Source: Mesostigma viride (taxonomy: Eukaryota > Streptophyta > Mesostigmatophyceae > Mesostigmatales > Mesostigmataceae). From it: a DNA stretch of 64,000 nucleotides. The notes under the pieces were generated by a model, which ran no database searches, was not told where the DNA came from, and saw only the letters and a list, made by a program, of their open reading frames with translations. Position numbers and translations under genes: made by a program. The stretch is taken from contig RPFO01001075.1 in the NCBI GenBank assembly GCA_009746045.1, positions 977,738-1,041,737 on the forward strand, written 5' to 3'. How positions within the stretch are numbered: the stretch's first letter is position 1; each line of letters opens with the position of its first letter. Shown here in pieces: positions 45,046 to 57,253 of the stretch.

Positions 45046-45613
45046 CGAATCTTGAGGCACTACATTTCGCCACCGCGGAAACCCAACTTATGCGAGAATG
45101 TGGTTCCGTCAATACGGCGGGGGTTACAAATTCAATTTCGAAGTTCGGCACCGTCGGATACCTGTAAAGCAACATATGTTATCTAGAATCGCGCCATTTG
45201 GCATCAATTGGCCAGTTCTGAAAATTCGATGAAATCTCTAGTCCTTGGTCGAATATTTCCCTCCGATTTGGATTACGAAAATTGAGTACGAATTTCTTAG
45301 TACAGTCCACCGTTTTGTTCAGTTCAGTGTATTCCCACGCCCCTTGCTGACCTGACAGAGGCCAAATTCGTACTGAACACTAGCGCAAGTGCGCTCGATA
45401 CTAAAAATTTCTACTTCCGAGATGTCTGACAGAATTCCTGCTAGGTCCATGCTTTGGTACCGGACGGATGCTGAAATTCACTGTGGTTCTGTCCGAACGA
45501 GGAAAATTGTCAGAAATCTACTCTCGATACGAACGTAACGAAATTTCCAAGTATCTGACGCTCGGAGAGCTGCCACCGTTTTCCCCTACTTGACCGAACC
45601 ACATTCCCCGCTA

Positions 45614-45931
45614 AAAAAGGTAGGCGGCGAAATTTAGTGGGATTTGCAGCACGTCGGCGACCGGCATGGTGAAAAATGCCGTAAAGTCGGCCGGTTGCAG
45701 GCGGTTTCCGAGGCTTGTATATGTGGTTAAATCAGACGGTGAGGGCGTTGGGGTTTCAGGCGTGGGGGTAGCCTCGGCGGCCATGGGAGTGACTTCCGAA
45801 GTGACTTCCGTGGTACGCGGCTTCTAGCCCTTGGGAGCGGCGGGAGCGATGCCGACGAAAGGGCTGGCTGCGGCAAGAAAGTCGTCCAGCGAGCGGGTTT
45901 CTAGGGCGGCAGGTGTTGTTGTGGCCTCCAT
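45614..45931 (-). CDS. Possible ORF1 start or unrelated ORF
   Basis: ATG at 45931 opens MEATTTPAALETRSLDDFLA, with a TAG about 36 codons in (near 45823) and then an open Thr/Pro-rich stretch to a stop near 45614. Its composition resembles LINE ORF1 N-termini in this window. It is separated from the 45045 fragment by about 570 bp of AT-rich sequence with no coding sign. Weak. Confidence 0.25.
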
Positions 45932-47595
45932 AGCTACGAGGAAGATGTCGAATGCTGGGGCGGGGGGCGCAGGCGTGCTATTCACGAAGGGAATGCCGCC
46001 ATATCGAGTCGAAAATAGCGATATCTGCTGGGCAGGCCGAGGTCGAGAACGTACGAAATCGGGGACGATAGCTGCCGGAAATTATACCAGCGTGTTCGTC
46101 ATCAGAAGACGAGTCGAATGCAACAAACCCGACCAAATTTCATGGCCTGAGTCGAAAGTTATGAGCATTCTCGGCAGCCATAGCTCCGACGGCATATTTT
46201 CGCGCCTATGTAGCAATGTAAGAACGTGAAATGCAGGTAGTCAATAGTGCCCTCCAGCTGGCGCGGCGGCGTGCCAGGCTACATTCCTGTCGGTCATGTC
46301 CGGCGTGGGAACAACAACAACAACATCCCCTCCTGTCCGACGAGGGTCTCGACCTCTGCACTTCGCATGCAGCACTGTCATCATGAAAAGAGACGAACTC
46401 ACCCAACATTTGCATTTTCAAGGCTGCGGCCACGAGGTCCGCGCAGAAAAGTAACGAAACCGGCATTCTAAAATGTCAAGAGCACTCTGATGGTGATGGC
46501 GGCAATGGCGATAGCGACACCGGCACATCTGTCCCGAAATCTAGAGTTTGGGACCATAATAAGTATGATATTATCATCAAGGCCGAGATGAAGGGGTTCG
46601 ATCCCATGGATGGAGAGAAAGGGAACAGTGCTTGGTTTTCCCTTGGTACATCGACTCCATAACTTATGTTTAATCATTCCGAACGCCCGGACGCTCAGCT
46701 GAACCGAGATTCGTGCAGTCTCTTATTGCTTAGCGCAGGCATGTTGGTGCCTGCAAATTGCGGTAATGCGTCACCGCGGCTATATCTATTGTATGCTGTA
46801 TTTTCCTGGAAATGGCTTGCGCCACCGGCTCAGTAGTGCTTGCAGGCGTAAGTATATCGTGTTTCTACCTAGTTTCTGCCAGGTTTCCACTGAAGTCTGC
46901 CGATCTCTGCCCAGCCTCTCTAAAACCGCCATCCTGATCGATACTGCTTGCATGTCAGCCACAGCACGGTGCGGTTGTGCAGTATTTAGGTTCTTTATAC
47001 GTCGCCAAGCCGTGGGTATATTATGAGGATTGAGTATTCATGGTTCATACTGCGTTGATTGTGCAATAACATCAGGTCATCAGCTAGGTGCCCATAATAA
47101 TCATGGTGTATAATCATGTGTTGTTAGCATCTTGCCACCATGCATCTGCTAGCATGCATTCCAGCGTTATCTTTGCCTGCATGCTAGCTCATGGATCACT
47201 CAGCCTATCCAAGGCTTGCATTGCATGTTCCTCTGTCTTTCAGTATTGCACCGTTACGGAATGGAAACTCGGCACCTCGCTTCCCATGAGGCACGTGCAC
47301 AACATGTTGTGAGAGTGGATGATGCTTTGGCTATATGGCAGCCTGATTTAATCATATAGTGTCATCCAGTTATGATATCTGATGCACGTTTGATCTTGTA
47401 TAACTAGAAATAACCACCTTTTTTAACGTTTTGACCCTCCTTAGCTCATCATGGCCCCATGTACGGGGCTCGTACCATTGCGTAAAGTTGTGGAGAGTTC
47501 TCATTATTCCCACTGCGTTGTACTTGTGATGCCTAAAAAAAATAGCTCCAAGCGGCCAATTAGGCCTGAGTTTTGTTCCACGAAGTCTGCATGTG
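45932..47595. other. Noncoding region, no gene seen
   Basis: Contains a motif-(CAA)n retroposon tail at about 46295-46327, related to those at 3769-3811 and 53995-54029. Otherwise there are only short frames without recognisable features. Confidence 0.5.
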
Positions 47596-50085
47596 TTGCC
47601 CATTAATTAATTAATTAATTAATAGACACGTGACTGCGTCACGTGAGCATAAGTCCTCAGTGGGAGGGGAACATGGGATGGAATGGATGGTGTAAGCTAT
47701 CTATGTCCTATAGCTAGTTACAGGGTTGTGGGCACCGCGGCCCGAATCGCGATGAATGCCATACTTGGGCACACGCGGAGCCCCCACAGGCTTGGGGGTG
47801 GTCTCCTTCATCACTACTTGCCACCTATCCTTGCGCACCATCTGCCTCCATATTACAGACAAACCAGGAGGCTGCCCGGGGGTGAGCCCGTCACGTCTAG
47901 TGCAGCACATGTCCATGCCGAGTCTATCACGAAAAGTCCACGGGTGGCGGCCCTGCCGCGCGCGGCCGGGGGCACGCCAGGTGAGGACATATCGCCCAGG
48001 CTGGGCGGGCTTGGTGCCAGCTAGTCTATCTGATGTATCTCTACCTGATCTGTGCGGGCCAGATGCCCGGCTAGGCCCAGGCGCCTGTGCCTAATAATGT
48101 GGGAAACATAGTAGGGCAAATCAGCGTACAAATCCTCATTACTAATGTGCAAACCAAAGGGGATGAACATGGCCTTGCGCAGCATCTTGGTGACGGCGCC
48201 GTCGAGTCGTTGCTCCAGCGCTCCTGCGTCAGTGTCCAGGTCTCGGCGCCGTAGGTCAGGATCGTCAGAATGACGACCTTGAAGAGGTCACGCTTGAGGA
48301 TCCGGGGTAGGGCGGGGTTGCTCCACCAGCGGCGGTGGTCATGGAGGTGTGCCCACGCCATGCCGATCCGTGTCGTCATGTCGTCCTCGCAGTCGGGAAG
48401 CCAACTGCCGAGCAGTTTGAAGCGGCCTGCTGAAGGAGGGTAGTTGACCTCGGCATCGTCTAAGAGGCGGAGTGTGGGTGGGGGCCCTGCCATGCCGAGG
48501 GCCAGGGCCTCCGTTTTGGGGCTGATTTCTAGACCAACCGCCCGAGCCTCGAGCGCCAGGCAGTCCAGCCAAAGTTGGGCAGACTCCGGCTTCTCGATGA
48601 GCATGATGTCGTCGGCATAAATGAGGTCAGCTAGTAAATTCTGCTTGTTAGTCGGCCCCCCTTCCCCAAGCTCGTTCGTGATCGCTAGGCCAGGGGCACG
48701 GCCTGTGATGCTAGCAAAGCGAGCACGTGCCTGGCGCATAACATAGTCCACTACAATAATAAACAGGTACGGCGACAGGACGCAACCCTGCCAGACGCCG
48801 GTCTGCAGTGGGCATCATTGGCGGGGTAATGCCGTGTTGATGAGTGCGCACCGAAGTGGTCGACCCCTCATACAGCGTGCGGATGACGGTAATCAGGGGA
48901 GTGGGGACGCGAGCGCGAGCAAGTACAGCCCATAGAGCGTCCCAGAGGACAGAATCAAAAGCCTTGATGAAGTCGACGAAGATCAGGATGGCGGGAAACT
49001 CACCAGGTTGCTTGAGAGTGATTTCCTCGAAGAGGCGACGCGCGACGAAGATGGCCATGACGGTGTGGCGCCCAGGACGGAAGCCCATTTGACTTTCCCC
49101 AAGGTGACAGTCGAGAGCAGAACGAAGGCGGTTGAGGATCATGCGCATGAACAACTTGAGGGCCGCGCTCTGGATGCAGACTCCTCTGTAGTTGCATGGC
49201 GGGGTCGTCATGCAAGGGAACCTTTGTGTTTGTACAGCATAATACGGTAGCTGTGCTGCCACTCTGAAGGAATCGGCGGCGCGTCGGCAAGCAGGATCCG
49301 GTTGCAGACGTCAAGCAGGAACCCCGTGAGCGCCGTCAGCTTAATCACCGGGGCTGGGAGCTGGTCAGGTCCAACGGCGGCATAGAAGCGGAGTTGCTTG
49401 GCGGCGGTGCTGAGCTCGAGCTCGGTGAACGGCGGGAGCTCGTTGGGGTCGGCCAGGGGTTCCGTCAGGGCTGGGTACGTGTAGACTGTCCTGCTCAGCG
49501 GCGGGCGGCGTGGGCGGCGCAGGGACGTCCGCAGGCGCTACTGCCAGGCGTGCGGCCGCCAGAGGGCCAAGCGGCAGAGGCGGCGGGGGGGCGCCGAGCA
49601 GCCGGGACTGGGAGGAATACCACTGGTCGAGCTGCTGCTGCGGTGAGCCAGAGAGCGTCCGCGGCGCCGGCTGCGCGCCGCCGGCGGGCCGTTGGGCGTG
49701 ACGCAGGCGGGTCCAGGCGTACTTGCCGTGCTGGTCCTTGAGGTGGGCGAAGTACTCGCGGACATGAAGGTCCTCCTGCTCCTTGGTCGCCTGCCGGATG
49801 GCCGAGTGGTAATCGGCTTTGAGGCGGGCGTAGCGGGCGGGGTCGCTGTTGTCGCGCAGGGCTTGCCGGGCCTGGATGACGGCGGGGAGCCGGTGCAGGC
49901 TGGTGAACTGCGGGGCGGGCGGCGGGGGGGCAGCAGGGCCCCGGCCGCGGGCAGCTTGTCAGCGAGGTGCCGAAGGGCCGATGCCGGGCCGGCAGCGAAC
50001 AGCTGGGCGTGGCTGGCCGGGATGTCCAGCGCGTCGACGAACGCCTCTGCCGCTAGCTTGTGTTGCCCATAGCTCATGCAAAACG
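47596..50085 (-). mobile_element. 5'-truncated LINE (family B)
   Basis: Carries the endonuclease-RT linker, RT and C-terminal region on the minus strand, and a 3' UTR ending in CACGTGACTGCGTCACGTG hairpin (47627-47645) and (TTAA)n. The endonuclease is absent, so reverse transcription stopped early or the 5' part was lost at about 50085. Fragments of the same family occur at 18142-18262, 57177-57252, 58827-59796 and 62228-62595. Confidence 0.85.
48071..50077 (-). pseudogene. LINE family B reverse transcriptase
   Basis: Frames 50077-49538, 49262-48711 and 48751-48071. RT blocks: NYRGVCIQSAALKLFMRMIL, MGFRPGRHTVMAIFVARRLF, AILIFVDFIKAFDSVLWDAL and ADLIYADDIMLIEKPES (YADD). The C-terminus has VVILTILTYGAETWTLTQER, then YVSH-like and RHRRLGLAGHLARTDQV in a following frame. 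Closest in the window to family A, but clearly distinct in sequence. At least two frame changes make it inactive. Confidence 0.85.
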
Positions 50086-50879
50086 CCAGATTTTTTACAT
50101 GAACTATTTCTGAATAAACACATGACTTGCCACCTATAGGGTCAACAAATCGTGGTCATGATCAGACCCCCCTGTATTCAGAGCAGTGTATCTCTCTATT
50201 GAATAAGAGTTTGGCATGTCTGAGTAGCTCAAAAAATCCTTTGATTTATGGGCTTTCAGAAAAGTATTTATATACATTACTACGAAAAAAAAATCCCCTA
50301 AAAGTTATGCGCGTTCTAAAAAAAACTCACAACTCGATATATCGCGTTCTTATCAATAAAAAAATAAAATAAAATAAAAAATGGGTTAAGGCTAAAACAT
50401 GAATTATGAAATTAACTTTTTGTCTCATGGATAATTTAAAAGCTGTGTGATTCAGTTTCCACCAATGTGACAACCCGGCCCCATTTCCTTTTTTTGTATG
50501 GCATCAAATCATCAAATAATGTGAATTCGGTAAGTGAGACAATAGTGGTGCAGCAGTCATCATATGGCCGGCATGATACTAGACATAGGATGCCAAATTA
50601 TAGAATTAAAGGTGAGTGGCATCAGGCATGTTAATTAATTTATCATGAGGCATGTTTGATGTTGGATGAGACTACGATCTGCTGGCGTCAGCGGCTAGTG
50701 CCGGCGGCCGGCCAGGCCCCGGCGGCCGACCGGTACCGGTAGGTACCTCGCTGTGCGGCAAACGACTGGCCGGGACGCCGGCTGCTGCCCGGCATCTGCC
50801 GGATGCCGGCGTCATATTTATTTTGCCGGCGTGGCGCCGGCCGTAAAAAAAAGTCAAAAATAATCCCTGCTCATCGTGC

Positions 50880-51375
50880 AACTCACGAAACTCTCACTTC
50901 CAACACCCGGTTTTTAGTTCCAACGCCTGCTTATTAGTTGTGAACACCTGAAGGGTAATCAGGAATTGACCCCAAATTCCCTTACTAAAATGCACCACCG
51001 AAAGCGTCCGTAAGTGGCCTCGAGCGTTACAAAAAAACAAACCAACAAATCGCACGACACACATGTAACGCTTTCAGGAACTGAATCTCTCGGCACAGAT
51101 AGCACGACTTAAGGAAAAGGACACTCGTCAGCACGACGAGGTACGACACGCCATTTCGTAACTGTTTCGCCATCAAATTTCGTAACCGCCAAACGCGTGA
51201 CACTTTTCATATCGTCACACTCTTTTTTCCGACAACTTTGGGACCAAAGGGGATTGGCCAAGGCGCTGACGCGAAAGATTCCAGAGGACAGCATCTGACA
51301 CTATAGTCCAACCAAACAGCACGGACCGCTACGGCTGTCGCAGGAGATCAAGGTTCGCGAGGACCGGGCTGCAGA
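50880..51375 (+). repeat. Dispersed repeat shared with 36623-37330
   Basis: Same blocks in the same order as 36.6-37.3 kb, lacking the ~50-bp segment that contains the 39-bp repeat at 37069. Confidence 0.75.
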
Positions 51376-52646
51376 CCTAATTGCATTTTAGTATGATGGA
51401 ATTGAAGTCTTAAAATTGAAGGTTAAGTCCAGACGTAAATTTAAGTTTAATTTACGTCTACTTTAATTTCCTGGAGACCTAATTGCATTTTAGTATGGAA
51501 TTTACCGTAGTGGTCCAAAATCACTTTGCGTCTAATTAGGCCCTTTCCACATTCGTCAGTTCCGGGGAGTTAGGGTCCTGATTCAGTCGATTTCGGAACT
51601 AGAGGTTTCCACATTTGACCGTCCAATTAGAAATTTAATTGGATACGACCGCTAATTCGACCGGAACTGGGGTGGAACTCCTGGAACTCGAAAAAAGCAG
51701 TTCCGGCCAGTTCCAGTCAGAATTATAGGGTCAAGAAAGGTAGGTCGAGTTGTTGAAACCGGCGGGGAAAGCGCCAGGACGGTACGGATCGGGTCTGGTT
51801 GTGGAAAGGAGGTCCCGATCAATTCACCGCTAATTATTATTATTCGCCGCGCCGAATTAGACCTCGAGCCTGGAACTGCGGTCCGGACCAATCCGAGTCC
51901 TCCTAATTCGCGCGTATTCGTCACCATATGTGGAAAGGCTCTAATTGTTTGCGAATCGACCTCGCAAACTGCTATTAATGGGCTTCATTTTGGGTCGCAA
52001 AGTTCAAATGTTACCGCGCCGCGCCTGCGCCGCGCCACACAGCCCCACGCCTAGCTATTTTAATCAGTGCCACCCAATGGATCGATAAAAGTACTCAGTT
52101 GGGTAGTTGGGTTACATCGAAAGGGGGCCATGAAGGGATGCGGGAAGTCGGTGAGACCCAAGCCACGGACCACAAGCAAGTCGATCAGCTCGCAAACGTA
52201 AAACTTTGCCTTCGTTTTGGGTCGCAAACTATACATTCCACCTTGTTTTGGGGTCGCAAAGTAATTATTCGCAAAGTGATTTTGACCACTACGGTACACC
52301 CCTCGCATTGGTAGTTTTAATTCGGTTCAGCGAAAAGGCCCTTCGGAATTAGACATTAGCGTTTTATTGGTTGAAAGTGCTACTGTGCCCGCCCAATTAA
52401 TTAATTATTAGTTTGTTTTATTACCGAACAACCGTTGATCATGAACTGGCTGCGAAGTTTAATAATTCTTTGTTTGTTGACTTTGACATTCTGTATAACC
52501 CAGCCGGATGCACTGCTCTGTACGGCTAGGAAAAGCACATTTTTCAGCCAGAGGTTTAATATTTCTTTGTTTGTTAGCGAGAAAGCTGCACACGTGGCAG
52601 GAAAATAATATTTATTTACAACTTCTTTGTTTGTTTGGCAGCCCGA

Positions 52647-53125
52647 TGTTACGTCCCGGCCCTTTTGGACGGACGTAACAATGGAATAAATTATGTAGCT
52701 ATATATAGTTTGACTTGTTGTCATAGTCCGTAGGACTTTGGGACTCATTTCGGGACTTCATTTTTGGGAATTGTCCCTTGGTCAGGACTTTTGTATGGAA
52801 CTATGACAGTTTGGGCGATTCGGACCAGTTATTTTGGGCCTAGGTTGTTGTATGCGTGTATCTTCTAGGGGCCGGTGCAGTCGCGCCGCGCTGCGTACTT
52901 TATAGCTATAGTTGAGATATTGTACTCATGCGTGGATTCTGTAGGCGAGGGTCGATGTCGACCCGAGGATCTTGTGTGGACTGCATGCTTTGGAAGGTCA
53001 TCGGCGCCATGTCGGCGCCCCTTGCCAGCGTAGTGGCAGACCTAGGTGAAATTGGTCCGAGGACGAGAGTTTGGTCCTCTTGGTTTGATGAATGTAAAGT
53101 GCGATGACGCCTTCATATTAAAACT
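52647..53125 (+). repeat. Diverged solo LTR of the chromovirus family
   Basis: Starts TGTTACGTCCCGGCCCTTTT and runs colinear with the complement of the 584-bp LTRs: ..GGACGTAACAATGGAATAAA, GGGCCGGTGC, GAGGGTCGATGTCG and GTCCGAGGACGAGAGT. It has many substitutions and indels and lacks the far end. It lies in the opposite orientation to the complete element. It shows that the family has an older history here. Confidence 0.8.
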
Positions 53126-54560
53126 ACTAATGCGAGGGGTGGAAGTCTTAAAATTGAAGATTAAGTCCAGAGGTAAATTTAAGTTTAATTTATGTCTGCT
53201 TTAATTTAAGTCCGCCTATTCTGCATTTAATTTACGTTTAATTTAAGTCACCGCAAAAACCATTTACGCCCAACCCTGGTGAGAACGCTCGAATCAGCCA
53301 GCACGCATAGCGCTGCGCCCGATGGAAGGCCGCCTCACGCTATGGAAGGCCGCCTCACGCCTGCCACACGTGCCTTGCTACAAATTGGCTAAAAGCCACA
53401 CATTGACCGAGTCAACGGGAGTTTCGAAAGTTCAACGCAACTGTACAATTAGTGCTGCTGACTTGATCGAATCATTGGGAGAGTATATACTCGGGATTCC
53501 CATCGGATTTCTGGCCTGCGTGCTTGTCGTTTGATAGCGTTTGATACGGTTGCTGGTGGTCGTGGTCTCGTGGACTCGTGGTGCTTTGCGTGGCTTGAGG
53601 CTGAAGCTTCCCGCCAGTCAGCCACGTGGTTGCAACATTGGTCAAGCAGTCCTGCTGGCTGCTGGACTCGTGCAATGGGGACTGTGGAGCTGCCTAGCCC
53701 CAGGCCTGGAGCCGGAGGGCGGAGATTTCCTGTCAGCAGAAATATATGAGTTGTAATCTCGTCAGGATCCACTGCATCCTTTTCTGACGGGTCTGCGCAG
53801 TATCTGTCAGTATCACAGCACGTTGTGCGCCGCGCCCGTACGGCCGTTTGAACGCGCGCTTTCGTGCTGAAGCACGCTGGAAAGCGCCTGCTGAAAGGCG
53901 GGTCGCAACCTTTTTCAGCGATTGCGCAACCGAGATTTGGCATCCTCGCAGTCACGTGGCAAGGGCCGGCGTCAGACGTATGACGCAATTGTTGTTGTTG
54001 GTGGTGAGTCCCACGCCGCACATGGGCAGACGTTGACGCGTAGCGTTTCCTTGGGTGACAAGAATCGCGCCGTATGAACGCACTGTGCGGTCCAATAGGC
54101 TCCCCCTTTTGCGTCAGCGCCGTCTCATGATACAACCCTGCAACCCTGCAACTCTTGTCGTGGCAGATTGCAACGGCAAGCGGATCGCGGGTGTACTGAT
54201 CGGGCCTTCAATGTTGCAAAAAGTTTTCAGAGGCCTTTCAGTTAAGAGTGCTGAGGGATCTAGAATGAGCTCAGTTTTGTGTGCGTGACTTGCCACTGCA
54301 AACTGGGCGCAAAATCCCAAGAATTATTAAGTGCTGGATCGACAAGAAATCTCGCTTGCATGATGCGGCCTCGTCTTTCAACGGCGAATGGCGAACGTTT
54401 CAGAACTGATGGCCGATTCAGAGGTTCATGATGAGCGGGTCACGAGATCATGCGATGGAGGCGTGGACACACAAGCCACCGCGGAGCAGGCTGGAAGCAA
54501 AGGGTTCGTCGTGTTCGGGTTACTAAATTAATGTGACTGTTTGCAAGAATCACCTTCCCC

Positions 54561-56492
54561 ATGGATCATCCTGGCTGTATGAGCGCTGTCGGCCATGCAG
54601 GTAGCAATGGTTCGGCAGGTTGCGATGTCGACGTCAGCTTTTCGCTTTATCTTCGGCACTTCGACGTTTACACGCCTTGTTGCAGAGGAAGCTTCGATGC
54701 CGCGCCTCCAGAGTCTAGTCGTTGGTCAGGATTTGCGCAGGAGAATACTGGGCACGTCCGCCCATCAATTTTATGTGAAAAGTCAACGCCGGTTCATGTG
54801 CGAGGAATTGCAGATCGCGATTTCGGGAATGTTTTCCAGAGGGCGCCAAGTGAATTCGCAGCTGACGCCGGCCGCTTGGAAGTGGCGTTTCAGAATTGCC
54901 AGCATCTCGTGTCGGACCTTTCCTTCCTTGCCATCTGTGCAAGCAGTCCGGGATTGCGGCACATTGATCTATCTGGCTGTCTGCTGATCACGGACAAGGC
55001 GTTGGCCATCGTTGCTACGCTATGCCCCCTGGTGGAATGGATATCGGTGAGCAAGTGCCCTCTGGTCACGGAACGCGGGTTGTTATTCCTCGCCAGCTCC
55101 TTGCCACGGCTGGTGCACCTGGACGCGTCACGCTGTCGGGGCATGACCGACCGCTCCCTGGCAGCGATAGCCAGCCACTGCCCTCGCCTGCAGTCCTTAT
55201 GCCTGGCCTACTGTACTGAGCTCACAGATGCAGGTCTGGCAGCATTAGCCGCGGCATGGGCACAGCCTGCACCGGCGGATGCCCGCGCGTATGGCCCGCC
55301 CGTGCACGGCGCCACGCGCGGTAGCCAGGTGTCGCATCTGGACCTGAGCGGCTGTGCGCAGGTGAGTGCGGACGCGCTGGACTTGCTGCTGCCCCACGTC
55401 ACCCGAGTGGCCTGCCTGCGCCTCGCCTGCCTGCCCTGCATGGGGGACGCACAGCTGGCCACCGCGGCTGCTGCGGCGGGCGCGTCGCTGCAGGAGGTGG
55501 ACGTCTCGGGCTGCCCCCTTGTGACGGATGCCGGCGTGAGGGCACTGGCACTGCTTTCTGGACCCGACGGCCTGCGCTCCGTGGCGGTGGCCGGCTGCGA
55601 GGTGACGGATGCGGGTATCGCCGCGCTGGCGGAGGAGTGCGTGCACCTGGTGTACGTGGACGCGCGCGGATGCCCGCAGTTGCTGGGGTGGGAGGCTGCC
55701 AGCGCGCTGGGGCGGTGGGGCCAGGGGGTGGGCTGGGGTGGAGGGGTGGCCGGTTGCCTGCGCTCGCTCGATGTGCGGGGATGCCCTGGGTGGGACCCAG
55801 ACGTGTGCGCCTACCTGGCGCGCCTGTGCCCGCTGCTGGCCCTGGTCACGGGGGGGGGGGCGTCATTATCCGCACACCCCCTTGTGGCGCGGGGGGTAGT
55901 GCGGAGCCACCCGGACATGCATCTGGTGCATGGTAGCGGCAGGGAAACCTGTAGGGAGGGCACTGTGGTGGGGCGGTCCCAGTCCCCCCCGTTCGTGATG
56001 TCGGGTCGCAAGCGCTGCCACGAGGAGGAGACAGCTGGCAGCGGGTCCTGCACCAGCGACGGCCCCTCATCGCCCCGTCAGCGGCTGATGTGGCGCAGTG
56101 CTGATGTCTGCAGGCGGCGCGACGCGGGGGCACTCCCATCTGACGTGGCCTTAAGTCCTCGCCAGCACAGCCATGAGGCAGACGAGCCGTGCTTGCTGTC
56201 CATGACCCCCGCCACCAGCCCGCCAGTCAGCGCGTGTGGCCCGCACGGGCGCGGGGGCATCCCCGTTTTCTCCTCCCCTTGCTGCCCCATGTGCTATGGG
56301 GGCGGTGCTCACCCTGGCCCATGGGAAGTGTGGAGCCGCCCGGTGGAGGATGTGGGTCCTCTAGTTGCAGGCACGCATGCCGTGATGAGGGATGTGTCGC
56401 AGTCAGCCCCGAACACGGCGCTTGGGGTGGGGGCGCGCTTTAGCGATAGCACACTGGCGCGGGCGCACCTGTGGGGGGCGGTGGTGCGCTAG
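54561..56492 (+). CDS. Cysteine-type leucine-rich repeat protein (FBXL/AMN1-like), intronless
   Basis: A 643-codon open frame. Residues about 111-440 hold roughly ten LRRs of the cysteine-containing type, for example LRHIDLSGCLLITDKALAIV, LVHLDASRCRGMTDRSLAAI, LQSLCLAYCTELTDAGLAAL and LQEVDVSGCPLVTDAGVRAL. This LRR type forms the substrate-binding arc of FBXL ubiquitin-ligase receptors and AMN1. No F-box is evident in the first 110 residues, and the last 200 residues are Ser/Pro/Cys-rich and probably disordered. The start is the first ATG of the frame; a real start further in, or an upstream exon, is possible because the N-terminal part lacks features. It stands alone among repeats and is the only clear intact host ORF in the right half. 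Confidence 0.75.
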   Translation: MDHPGCMSAVGHAGSNGSAGCDVDVSFSLYLRHFDVYTPCCRGSFDAAPPESSRWSGFAQENTGHVRPSILCEKSTPVHVRGIADRDFGNVFQRAPSEFAADAGRLEVAFQNCQHLVSDLSFLAICASSPGLRHIDLSGCLLITDKALAIVATLCPLVEWISVSKCPLVTERGLLFLASSLPRLVHLDASRCRGMTDRSLAAIASHCPRLQSLCLAYCTELTDAGLAALAAAWAQPAPADARAYGPPVHGATRGSQVSHLDLSGCAQVSADALDLLLPHVTRVACLRLACLPCMGDAQLATAAAAAGASLQEVDVSGCPLVTDAGVRALALLSGPDGLRSVAVAGCEVTDAGIAALAEECVHLVYVDARGCPQLLGWEAASALGRWGQGVGWGGGVAGCLRSLDVRGCPGWDPDVCAYLARLCPLLALVTGGGASLSAHPLVARGVVRSHPDMHLVHGSGRETCREGTVVGRSQSPPFVMSGRKRCHEEETAGSGSCTSDGPSSPRQRLMWRSADVCRRRDAGALPSDVALSPRQHSHEADEPCLLSMTPATSPPVSACGPHGRGGIPVFSSPCCPMCYGGGAHPGPWEVWSRPVEDVGPLVAGTHAVMRDVSQSAPNTALGVGARFSDSTLARAHLWGAVVR

Positions 56493-57176
56493 CACGGTGC
56501 CCGCTCATGTACAGGAAGGGGCGGGTGTCACCTGCACGGCAGGCATGGCCTGCCTCTCCCCGTGTGTGTGTGCCTCCCTTTGGAGGCCTTGTTTGAATAA
56601 AGTGGACAGCCGAGGGCACAAGCAGAGACATGGCGTGCACCCAACATGGGGCTGCTGGGACAATGCAACTACGTGCTACCATGTGGCCGATGCAAGCGGT
56701 TTCGCGCGGTTGCTCTGACGTGGGTGCAAGCGGCAGGGGAGCGCATGTTTCTGTGTGGCGCTGGTGGAGTTGTGACGATGCCAGGATGGCACGTGTCTTC
56801 ACTGGCTTGACACACGAGTCCCTTTTCTTCAAATTGTACAGGATGTGAATACGTTGGCTACAGAAGCCTTTTGGGTACATGGATGGGATTAGCAACCAAG
56901 CCGATGAATGTATTATAGCAACCAAGCGGATGGTTCTAAATATTCGCATGGCGTGGAGTCTTTGACTGACTCTCCGTGATGTGGAAAACGATGCAGAGCA
57001 AGGCCATCTGGGCCTAGGTTGTTGAGGACAATGGTCCCCCCCCAGTGGGTAAGTAAGTAAGTAAGTAAGCAAGTACTTGCATGTCATGCGCATGGGCATG
57101 CCACGGATGACTACGCTAATCTCTTTAGAAAATTAAGTACACGAAAGTTACAAATATCCTCTGCATCATGTCATCC
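56493..57176. other. Downstream of the LRR gene, nothing certain
   Basis: Presumed 3' UTR and intergenic sequence. A (GTAA)n microsatellite sits at 57049-57075. The polyadenylation site is not identified. Confidence 0.5.
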
Positions 57177-57252
57177 AGTGGGGAGCTGGAGCAACGACTC
57201 GACGTCAATGTCACCAAGATGCTGCGCAAGGCCCTTAACATCCCCTTTGGTT
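57177..57252 (+). repeat. LINE family B fragment
   Basis: 76 bp matching 59597-59672 (GGAGCTGGAGCAACGACTCG through CATCCC.TTTGGTTT). It ends where TTAATTAATT starts, at the edge of the next LINE fragment. Confidence 0.75.
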
Positions 57253-57253
57253 T

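Larger units (their letters stand above)
50086..54560. other. Noncoding repeat field between LINE family B and the LRR gene
   Basis: Holds the GC hairpin segment (50695-50850), the dispersed repeat (50880-51375), a diverged solo LTR (52647-53125), paired ~63-bp AT-rich repeats at about 51406-51470 and 53143-53205, and a motif-(CAA)n tail at 53995-54029. No ORF with recognisable product. The 228-codon frame at 54135-53449 (minus) looks noncoding. Confidence 0.55.

Noticed and set aside
49394-50072. Plus-strand Gly/Arg-rich frames
   Set aside because: Antisense of the LINE B linker region between endonuclease and RT.
53449-54135. 228-codon minus-strand frame upstream of the LRR gene
   Set aside because: No domain, biased composition, overlaps a retroposon-tail motif; probably chance.
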